Assembly: GCA_020355105.1 (NCBI GenBank)
Contig: CP070658.1
Span: forward strand, 1,153,570 to 1,161,610
Direction: 5' to 3'
DNA length: 8,041 nucleotides
DNA from: Candidatus Thorarchaeota archaeon
GTDB lineage: Archaea; Asgardarchaeota; Thorarchaeia; Thorarchaeales; Thorarchaeaceae
Position numbers and translations under genes: made by a program. This document shows, one piece after another, positions 1-6,093 of this stretch (within the stretch, counting starts at the first letter, position 1; every line of letters begins with the position of its first letter). The notes under the pieces were generated by a model. That model had not been told where the DNA came from, did not search any database, and saw only the letters and a program-made list of their open reading frames with translations.

Positions 1-335
1 TCCTTGATGTCAGATTCTAACCGGTTGAGGCCGGCAGGTTGCCTTCCCTCACTGACGAGTTTCACTCTCATTGTTTCAACAATCTCGGCGATGTCAATCT
101 CAGGAAGACACCAAGTGAGACAGTGACTGCACTCAAGACATTGGTACAGAACCTCAACACCTCTTTCATCCAATGGCCGAACTCCATTCTCGTCATAATG
201 CACGAGTAGGGCGCGGCCGTGTGGTGTGGGTGAGTCAGAGCGCCAAGCAAAGAATGTTGGACATACATGCCGGCACATCTTGGGACATGCACTGCACATT
301 CGTACCAACGTGGGAATGCTTTCCCTATCGATCAC
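1..335 (-). CDS. Partial cysteine-rich iron-sulfur protein (HdrD/GlpC/GlcF-like N-terminus), runs off the left edge
   Basis: Translating the minus strand from a GTG at 335 gives 111 residues with no stop before the window edge. Two four-cysteine motifs are visible: CSACPKMCRHVCP (Cys14, 17, 21, 25) and CLECSHCLTWC followed by LP (Cys66, 69, 72, 76). These are the paired [4Fe-4S] sites found at the start of HdrD, GlpC, GlcF and LutA-type electron-transfer proteins; CCG domains would be expected further on, outside the window. The GTG overlaps the TGA of the FAD oxidase (GTGA) and has GGGGGTGA four bases upstream, which decides the start. The conserved cysteine spacing, open frame and coupling make it a real gene. 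As the neighbour of the flavoprotein, it is probably that enzyme's electron acceptor (inference). The exact family cannot be fixed from the N-terminus alone. Confidence 0.85.
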   Translation of the reverse strand, partial: MIDRESIPTLVRMCSACPKMCRHVCPTFFAWRSDSPTPHGRALLVHYDENGVRPLDERGVEVLYQCLECSHCLTWCLPEIDIAEIVETMRVKLVSEGRQPAGLNRLESDIK

Positions 336-1759
336 TTCTTCACCCCCAGGCCAAGTTTCCCAGGATTCATGATGCCATTCGGGTCAAGTGTCTTCTTGAT
401 TTGCTTCAGGACTTCAAAGGCAGAACCCATCTCGCCCTCTGTATAGGTTGTCCGGGATAGTCCCACGCCATGTTGATGGCTCATGGTACCTCCTTCTCTG
501 AGGCAAGCCGCCACTCCAACATCCCATATCTTCCTATATGTAGACCAAGCAGTTTCTGCGTCCAGTTGACTGGTGAAAAAGATCATGTAGATGCTGCCGC
601 CGTTTGGATACATATGAGAGAAATGGGAAAGGACCATGGGAGCGTGAGCCTCCATGGCCTCCTTCATCGCATGATAGACGGTCTCCAGCTTGTCATAGGT
701 AGCCACTACATCGATGGTATCAGCAATAGCATACCCAGAAGTGGTGAGCGTACCGGGGTAGTACATGTCGTACCGGTGTTCCCACCATCTCTTCGCAGGG
801 CCTTCCCCATAGTCATTCCCTCCATTTGACAGGCAAATCTCTACTGATACACTCTCATCTATGTCATTCTTTGCTATGGACCCGTCAAAGCCCAGCATCA
901 GCATGCACTCACCATCCTTGACATCGAAGTGACTGGTAACGGTCAGTGCTGTGTCGTCTGGATCGTAGAGTCGGATCAAGGAAGGTACTGCTCCACTCCT
1001 GAATATCTCGCGGATTGACTTCAGGCCACTCCTAACGTCGGGAAATGACATGCTCCTGAACCTACGCTCTTCAGGGATGGGGAACATTCGTAGAGTTGCC
1101 TCAGTTATGACACCAAGAGTGCCTTCAGAGCCTATGAATAGCTGGCGCAGGTCTGGACCAACAGAATGACGCGGTACTGCCTTCGTTCTGACAACGGAAC
1201 CGTTCGGCAGTACAACCTCAAGTCCGAGAGTGAGATCTTCTATCTTGCCGTAGAGAGACGATAAGGAACCACCTGAGCGTGTAGCAATGAAACCTCCGAC
1301 ATTGGAGGCCCTCAATGAGGTGGGCGTATGGCCCGTTGTGTAGCCGTGACGGTTTACCTCCTCCTCAAGATCGATTCCGACCATCCCGGCTTGGACCGTA
1401 ACGAGCATCGAGTCGTCGTCAATTGCTAGCACCTTGTCCATCCGTTTCAGATCCAGGTGGATACCACCGTAGATAGGCAGAGTGCCTCCGCACGTCCCGG
1501 CACCGCCTCCAACCGGTGTCACTGGCACCTTCATCTTGTTTGCTACCTTCAAGACTTCGGATACTTCTTCTGTGGAACCAGGAAACACCACCAAATCGGC
1601 TGTTGGTAGCAGTTCCCCAGCCCTGATCTTACTTTCACTGAGTGGCCATGCATCATGGGCGTTCAGCACCATATCGGTTTCATCTGCGATGACATTCTCA
1701 GGGCCAACAATCTCAGTTAGTCTTGCAGTCAGCTCAGCCTTCCTCTTCGGCCTAAGCAT
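332..1759 (-). CDS. FAD-binding oxidase of the GlcD/AGPS superfamily, closest to alkyl-DHAP synthase
   Basis: A 475-residue soluble flavoprotein. The N-terminal half is a PCMH-type FAD-binding domain (about 50-230): pyrophosphate loop VGGGAGTCGG at 83-92, TGH at 142-144, NVGGFIATRSGG near 153-164, and IGSEGTLGVITEATLRMFP at 209-227. The C-terminal half is an FAD-oxidase C domain ending in LDPNGIMNPGKL. By recall alignment it matches human AGPS better than typical lactate or glycolate oxidases: the GY-x-TGH-x-P-x-S segment, YGKIEDL, GPDLRQLFIGSEGTLGVITE, IRLYD (Arg263, like AGPS Arg419) and GGTMSHQHGVG. The AGPS triple histidine is H-Q-H here (428-430), and the arginine I align with AGPS Arg515 is Gly336, so alkyl-DHAP synthase activity is not assured. 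Alternatives are a D-lactate or other 2-hydroxyacid dehydrogenase that pairs with the downstream Fe-S protein. The ATG start has GGAGTGA six bases upstream, and the gap from GlpC is 6 bases. Confidence 0.9.
   Translation of the reverse strand: MLRPKRKAELTARLTEIVGPENVIADETDMVLNAHDAWPLSESKIRAGELLPTADLVVFPGSTEEVSEVLKVANKMKVPVTPVGGGAGTCGGTLPIYGGIHLDLKRMDKVLAIDDDSMLVTVQAGMVGIDLEEEVNRHGYTTGHTPTSLRASNVGGFIATRSGGSLSSLYGKIEDLTLGLEVVLPNGSVVRTKAVPRHSVGPDLRQLFIGSEGTLGVITEATLRMFPIPEERRFRSMSFPDVRSGLKSIREIFRSGAVPSLIRLYDPDDTALTVTSHFDVKDGECMLMLGFDGSIAKNDIDESVSVEICLSNGGNDYGEGPAKRWWEHRYDMYYPGTLTTSGYAIADTIDVVATYDKLETVYHAMKEAMEAHAPMVLSHFSHMYPNGGSIYMIFFTSQLDAETAWSTYRKIWDVGVAACLREGGTMSHQHGVGLSRTTYTEGEMGSAFEVLKQIKKTLDPNGIMNPGKLGLGVKK
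340..347 (-). promoter_or_regulatory. Ribosome binding site for the GTG start of the partial Fe-S gene
   Basis: GGGGGTGA lies four bases before the GTG at 335, inside the last codons of the FAD oxidase. It supports the GTG rather than the internal ATG at 299, which would leave out only the first 12 residues. Confidence 0.65.
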
Positions 1760-1765
1760 CTTCTC

Positions 1766-2998
1766 TCACTCCTTTTTGGGCAGTCTCTGGGCAATGAAGA
1801 CTGTCAGGTCGTCTACTTCAACCGAACTGCCCGTTCTGAATAGCATTTCCTCGATATGTGCCGTGCACAGTGGGCAAGGTGCGACGACGCGAGATACCCC
1901 AGTCCTCTCAATAGCTCGCAGATTCTCCTCCACGACTCCCTGTGCCACGTCTGGTGAGTGATAGCCTACCATTCCGCCGCCACCACAACATGAGTCGTGT
2001 AGATTTGACTCTGTGTATTCCGCGTTAGGCATCGCTTCTATTATCTGCGCCGCATACTCCGCCAATTGTCTTGACATGTGACGAATAAGGTGGCATGGAG
2101 AGTGTACAGTTACACTCTGAGTATCCTCACTCTGTGTCAGTTTCTCTGTAAGACTCTCAATTCCAATCTCTTCTATTAGGTACTCTAGGGTGTGATACAC
2201 CGGAATGTCCCAGCCATCACGTTCAGACAAATAGCTGAGATTGGATGTGCAACCAGCACAGGTGGTTACTATCTTCTTCGTACCAAGTGCACCTACCTTC
2301 TCCTTGAGGTGCTTGGCGAGTTCTCGTGCAGTCTTATCATCTCCGAGTAGGATTGCGGGAAGTCCGCAGCAATTGAAATCCCCAAGAAGCGTGTAGTCCA
2401 CGTCGAATGCCTCGAGAACAACCTTCCCTGCTTCTCTGACCTCTTGAGCACGTTCTTCAGCCTGACAGCCAGGATAGAATAGGACTTCAGCTCTTTCCTT
2501 CACTCGGTTAGGATAGAATGGCAGGTTCAGTCGTTCCAGCCGCATATCGCGACTTTCCGCCTTGTCTTCAAGATCCTCCCAAGGCGCAAAAGCAAGACCA
2601 TGCTCAAGGAGCGTCTTGTCAACGGAGTGCAGTTCTTGAGGGACAAGGTCAGGTCGATGCTCAAAGATTCTCGCTCGAATCATGTTGACTATCTCAGGGA
2701 CTTCAACGTTCTTGGGACATACTTCGCGACATGTCCCACAACCAGTGCAGAGAAAGACCTTGTCACCGGTTGCCCAGAATTCCGGTGGGGACCGACTAAG
2801 TTCCACTGCGATACTTCGCGGACCTGAGAAACGCTCAACGCCCACTCCAGCAACAACTGGACAATGTTGCAGGCAGAGTCCGCAGTTGATGCAGTGTCCA
2901 ATCGAAAGGACAGTTTCAAGCTCGTCCTCATTGTAGGGCGTTATTCTCTCCTCCCGTAGGACCCCCATGATGTGGTCATAGTCCTCTTCTTCGGTCAA
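1766..2998 (-). CDS. glpC: Anaerobic glycerol-3-phosphate dehydrogenase subunit C (Fe-S electron-transfer subunit)
   Basis: 410 residues, close to E. coli GlpC (about 396). It carries two ferredoxin-like motifs: CINCGLCLQHCP (Cys36, 39, 42, 46) and CTGCGTCREVCP (Cys84, 87, 90, 94). Two CCG (cysteine-rich) domains follow: YPGC at 178, NCCG at 210-211 and CAGC at 247/250; then SPCH at 302, SCCGGGGM at 337-343 and CPLC at 375/378. All cluster-binding cysteines of the family are present. It should take electrons from the GlpA/GlpB flavins and hand them to a membrane carrier. I see no transmembrane helix, so membrane attachment would be peripheral. HdrD and GlcF share this architecture; position directly after GlpA and GlpB supports GlpC. 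The TTG start directly abuts the GlpB stop codon and has GGAGGTG five bases upstream. Confidence 0.9.
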   Translation of the reverse strand: MTEEEDYDHIMGVLREERITPYNEDELETVLSIGHCINCGLCLQHCPVVAGVGVERFSGPRSIAVELSRSPPEFWATGDKVFLCTGCGTCREVCPKNVEVPEIVNMIRARIFEHRPDLVPQELHSVDKTLLEHGLAFAPWEDLEDKAESRDMRLERLNLPFYPNRVKERAEVLFYPGCQAEERAQEVREAGKVVLEAFDVDYTLLGDFNCCGLPAILLGDDKTARELAKHLKEKVGALGTKKIVTTCAGCTSNLSYLSERDGWDIPVYHTLEYLIEEIGIESLTEKLTQSEDTQSVTVHSPCHLIRHMSRQLAEYAAQIIEAMPNAEYTESNLHDSCCGGGGMVGYHSPDVAQGVVEENLRAIERTGVSRVVAPCPLCTAHIEEMLFRTGSSVEVDDLTVFIAQRLPKKE

Positions 2999-4372
2999 TC
3001 AGACACCTCCCCCTGTGGCGTTCGCAGCAGCCGTTTCACCGGCATAGTGTCCTGTCGCGAGGGCGACACCTAAGCCACACTTCTCCATTGCATAGCTGTA
3101 CCCAGCTAGTATCGATCCAGCCGCGAAGAGGTTCTCGGCAGTGGCGTCACCATCCGGATTAACTGGTCTTAGGAATTGGTCGACACTAAGTCCACATCCG
3201 AATAATGAGTGACTCTCAGGACTTAGGGAAACCACATTTGTCAATCGTTGAGGTCTAGTCTTCCCGGATTCTCTGAACTCATCAGTCACTGTCATGAGGC
3301 CGAATACCGTTTCACGCAAGCCCTCTACAGTTGCAGCGAGTCCTCCGCCTATGTACTTGCCACTTGCAAGAACGACACTCCTAGTGGTGATTTCGACCTT
3401 TCTTCGTGGGCTTCTGGCCAAGACCTCAGTAATCTTACTTGACTCTATACCACAGGGCTCAGCCTCGTGACCGATCAGGAGATGACCTCCCTTTTCTATG
3501 AATACACGCTCAAGACCCCTCTGAAGCCTAAAACTTGGCACTGACGGCGGGAATGCGAGAAGCTCGAATACACTGGCACCGGTCGCTTCCTGTAGGGCTT
3601 TCTGATTCTTTAGGTTCTCCTCAAGTCCAAGGATGGGTGGCAATGCTACGTAGGTGGCTCCAAATTGTTCAGCCTTCTTCTTCACCTGTTCAATGAATGT
3701 GACCAAGTTCTCCTCTCTGTCTAACCACCTTGCTATGTTGGTAGTTGATAGATTGTATCCGTGACCAAATGGAGCAATGTCAAGAGATGCGTTACCGACC
3801 TTGTGAGGTGGTTCTCCGGTTCTTGCCTGATTATCAAGGAAGGTTTTCGACGCAATCTTCGGATTGAGGTCTGACACTCCTTTGATTCCGAGAAAGAGCA
3901 TGACTCCCTCATCATCGACAGCAAACTCTCCAGGCCATATTGTCTGTTGCAACAAGGCTGTGGGCTTCTTGGTGCCAACAAGAGTGATACCTTCAAGATT
4001 CGAATCAATTCCCCCGTAGAGCTGAGCGGGAGTAGATTTCAGATGCTTCGTCAACCATTCCACTGCTTGTCCTACTCTTTCTATTGCTAGACCAGGAACA
4101 TCGTCATTGTCAGCGCTGCCAAATCCTAGGATGCTATAGGGATGGAGCGGGTATAGACTCGTGATGGCTTCAATTCCCTCACGCGCTGAGAGCAGTTGCT
4201 GGCTTCCACCAGGTAAGTATCCTGAAACGTCGATAGCACCTGAGGAGTAGGAAGTGGCACTCTGTCCTTTCCGAATCAACGTCGTATTCGCCCCGCGTTC
4301 CTGGGAACGGATTCCCGCCGCAAGACCAGCCATTCCACCCCCAATGACCAGAACGTCAGTGTCGAGGTCCAA
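2999..4372 (-). CDS. glpB: Anaerobic glycerol-3-phosphate dehydrogenase subunit B (flavoprotein)
   Basis: 457 residues, somewhat longer than E. coli GlpB (about 419). A Rossmann dinucleotide motif VLVIGGGMAGLAAG lies at 7-20. By recall, further stretches match GlpB: GQSATSYSSGAIDVSGYLPG, LHPYSILG, NIARWLDREEN, FPPSVPSFRLQRGLERVF, VVLASGKYIGGGLAATVEG and NLFAAGSILAGYSYAMEKCG. GlpB is the second flavin subunit of the GlpABC complex; it transfers electrons between GlpA and GlpC and is not thought to bind G3P itself. The start is a TTG placed immediately after the GlpA TGA, preceded by a strong GGAGGTGA with a five-base spacer; the Rossmann fold begins at once, so a later start would break it. 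No transmembrane segment is seen. Identification is firm because sequence and gene order agree. Confidence 0.93.
   Translation of the reverse strand: MDLDTDVLVIGGGMAGLAAGIRSQERGANTTLIRKGQSATSYSSGAIDVSGYLPGGSQQLLSAREGIEAITSLYPLHPYSILGFGSADNDDVPGLAIERVGQAVEWLTKHLKSTPAQLYGGIDSNLEGITLVGTKKPTALLQQTIWPGEFAVDDEGVMLFLGIKGVSDLNPKIASKTFLDNQARTGEPPHKVGNASLDIAPFGHGYNLSTTNIARWLDREENLVTFIEQVKKKAEQFGATYVALPPILGLEENLKNQKALQEATGASVFELLAFPPSVPSFRLQRGLERVFIEKGGHLLIGHEAEPCGIESSKITEVLARSPRRKVEITTRSVVLASGKYIGGGLAATVEGLRETVFGLMTVTDEFRESGKTRPQRLTNVVSLSPESHSLFGCGLSVDQFLRPVNPDGDATAENLFAAGSILAGYSYAMEKCGLGVALATGHYAGETAAANATGGGV
3004..3010 (-). promoter_or_regulatory. Strong ribosome binding site setting the TTG start of glpC
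   Basis: GGAGGTG lies five bases before the TTG that directly follows the glpB TGA, the same arrangement as at the glpA/glpB junction. It decides the unusual start codon. Confidence 0.8.
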
Positions 4373-6043
4373 TCAGCTCACCTCCTCCCACGGTTTCAAA
4401 TCATAGTCAAGTTCATTCATGGTCTGATCCAGATTGGCAACACAGGCATAGACGCCCTGAACAAGCTCCTCCTGTGCCAGTTGCTCCCCTCTCATCGGCG
4501 GCCGTTTGCCCTTCCATCTCTCAGACAAGAAATCCATAATCTCCAGCTGGTAATCTTCACCATTCAGCTCGAGCTCCTCGGCTAGGATTGCCGCTGCTTT
4601 GAAAGTGCAGAAAGTCCCTTGACATGGGCCGGTACCTAGTCTGAGACGACGTCTGAGGTCGTTGAGTGTGTGGGGGAACTCATTGCGGATGGCATAGCGG
4701 ATCTCAGCTTCAATTACCGGCTCACACGTACACATAGAGGACCTCCACTCTGGATACTCTCTCACCAGATTCAGAATCTCTTGCACCTCTGTGCCGCGTC
4801 GGATTCTCATCCTTTCTAGTGCATGTTGGGAGATGCTGTGCTCCTCACTCAGACCGAGGATATCGACATCACCTTCCATTCCTGGAAGTGGTTCAATGTG
4901 CGTTCTACAATCTAATCCCTTTCCGAGCTTCTCGCACGCTAGGTCAACTGCGTCTTGAGCCATTCGTCGACAGACCACTAGTTTTCCACCTGTGAAGCTG
5001 ATGAGTCCAGAAACTCCCTGAGGCTCATGGTCAACAACCTCGAAGCTGCGTGATACCTCATCCTCCGGAACCTTCCAGGTAGGTATCATGGGCCTTACGC
5101 CAACCATCGTCCGGATTATCCTCGCCTCTCTGACTGATGGCACTATCCACTCGAAGCTCTTGAAGAGATACTCTATCTCATCGTGTGAGGCTACAAGTTC
5201 GTCCGGATTCTCCCAGGTAGGAAGATCCGTGGTCCCGATGAGAGTCGTATTCTCATGAGGATACATATAGACCCATCTTCTGTCTACGGCTCGTGTGGTG
5301 ATTCCTACATTCACAATCCTTCTGTCTAGGATGATATGGGAGCCTTTGGTCAACCGAAGGTCTAGATTGGCTCCGGCTAGCTTCGCAATCTTGTGGGCCC
5401 AAGGACCAGCCGCGTTTATGACAACCTTGCCCTTCACGGTTTCAATCTGTCCCGTCAACCGATTATGATAGCTGACACCTATGCCCTCTTTCTCTACAAC
5501 CGTCAAATCGGTAACTTCTGAGTAAGTATAAACATCAGCACCATGCTTCTTGGCATCCATTGCTTGAAGAACAGAAAGGCGGAAGGGATCAATGAAGAAC
5601 TCTTCAATGTAGCCACTAGCAACGACATCTGGATGAAGCATGGGTTCAAGTTCCAAAGCTACCTCTGGGGCCAAGATAAGGAAGGGAGGCACACCTCGCC
5701 GCTCGACACGCTTTGCATACTCCTCCATCCCCTTCGATACGCCCCCCGATGAAATCTCAGAGAAGTCAAGCACAGGGAAGAGTATTGGGAGCTTCATCAC
5801 GATATGTCGCGCTATCTTGCGGAGATGCATCACCTCGTCCGTGCACATGTCCATGAACTCGGGCTCGTTGTAGTACTTGAAGCCTGAACTGATCATTCCT
5901 GCACAGGTTCCCACAGTCGCAGAGGCGATATCGTCTCTCTCCAAGAGCAGTGTCTTTAGACCCCTCATCGCACTGTCACGGACCACTGCGGTGCCTGTAC
6001 TTCCGCCTCCAATCACAATGACGTCGTAGTCGGTTTTGCTCAT
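4373..6043 (-). CDS. glpA: Anaerobic glycerol-3-phosphate dehydrogenase subunit A (catalytic, with BFD-like [2Fe-2S] domain)
   Basis: 556 residues from the chosen ATG; E. coli GlpA has about 542. It oxidises sn-glycerol-3-phosphate to DHAP. Order: FAD Rossmann motif VIVIGGGSTG at 8-17, DAO-type body with INAAGPWAHKIA, SLIGTT-like TLIGTTDL, GVRPMIP and FTGGKLVVCRRMA, then a BFD-like [2Fe-2S] domain with CTC (438, 440) and GPCQGTFC (474, 479), and a C-terminal FLSERWKGKRPP as in GlpA. The BFD-like domain separates it from aerobic GlpD. Odd points: the HGG/HSG histidine near residue 52 is Ser, and the arginine corresponding to E. coli GlpD Arg54 is Lys56. A GTG at 6052 is an alternative start, but GTGATC lying three bases before the ATG at 6043 matches the 16S 3' end complement and favours the ATG. 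It abuts GlpB directly. Confidence 0.93.
   Translation of the reverse strand: MSKTDYDVIVIGGGSTGTAVVRDSAMRGLKTLLLERDDIASATVGTCAGMISSGFKYYNEPEFMDMCTDEVMHLRKIARHIVMKLPILFPVLDFSEISSGGVSKGMEEYAKRVERRGVPPFLILAPEVALELEPMLHPDVVASGYIEEFFIDPFRLSVLQAMDAKKHGADVYTYSEVTDLTVVEKEGIGVSYHNRLTGQIETVKGKVVINAAGPWAHKIAKLAGANLDLRLTKGSHIILDRRIVNVGITTRAVDRRWVYMYPHENTTLIGTTDLPTWENPDELVASHDEIEYLFKSFEWIVPSVREARIIRTMVGVRPMIPTWKVPEDEVSRSFEVVDHEPQGVSGLISFTGGKLVVCRRMAQDAVDLACEKLGKGLDCRTHIEPLPGMEGDVDILGLSEEHSISQHALERMRIRRGTEVQEILNLVREYPEWRSSMCTCEPVIEAEIRYAIRNEFPHTLNDLRRRLRLGTGPCQGTFCTFKAAAILAEELELNGEDYQLEIMDFLSERWKGKRPPMRGEQLAQEELVQGVYACVANLDQTMNELDYDLKPWEEVS
4378..4385 (-). promoter_or_regulatory. Strong ribosome binding site setting the TTG start of glpB
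   Basis: GGAGGTGA is an eight-base match to the complement of the 16S 3' end, five bases before a TTG that immediately follows the glpA TGA. It lies within the last codons of glpA, implying translational coupling. Confidence 0.8.
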
Positions 6044-6046
6044 TCT

Positions 6047-6052
6047 GATCAC
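6047..6052 (-). promoter_or_regulatory. Ribosome binding site deciding the ATG start of glpA
   Basis: GTGATC, matching the distal part of the anti-Shine-Dalgarno complement GGAGGTGATC, ends three bases before the ATG at 6043. This suggests that the in-frame GTG at 6052 is part of the binding site and not the start codon. Confidence 0.5.
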
Positions 6053-6093
6053 GACCTTGGTGTGGTGTGTTGCTGACGTTCGAACTGTGCCCT

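Noticed and set aside
68..292. 74-codon minus-strand frame beginning at an ATG
   Set aside because: It overlaps the iron-sulfur protein frame in a different register. The frame starting at GTG 335 has two full cysteine motifs and stays open to the edge, so this one is a shadow.
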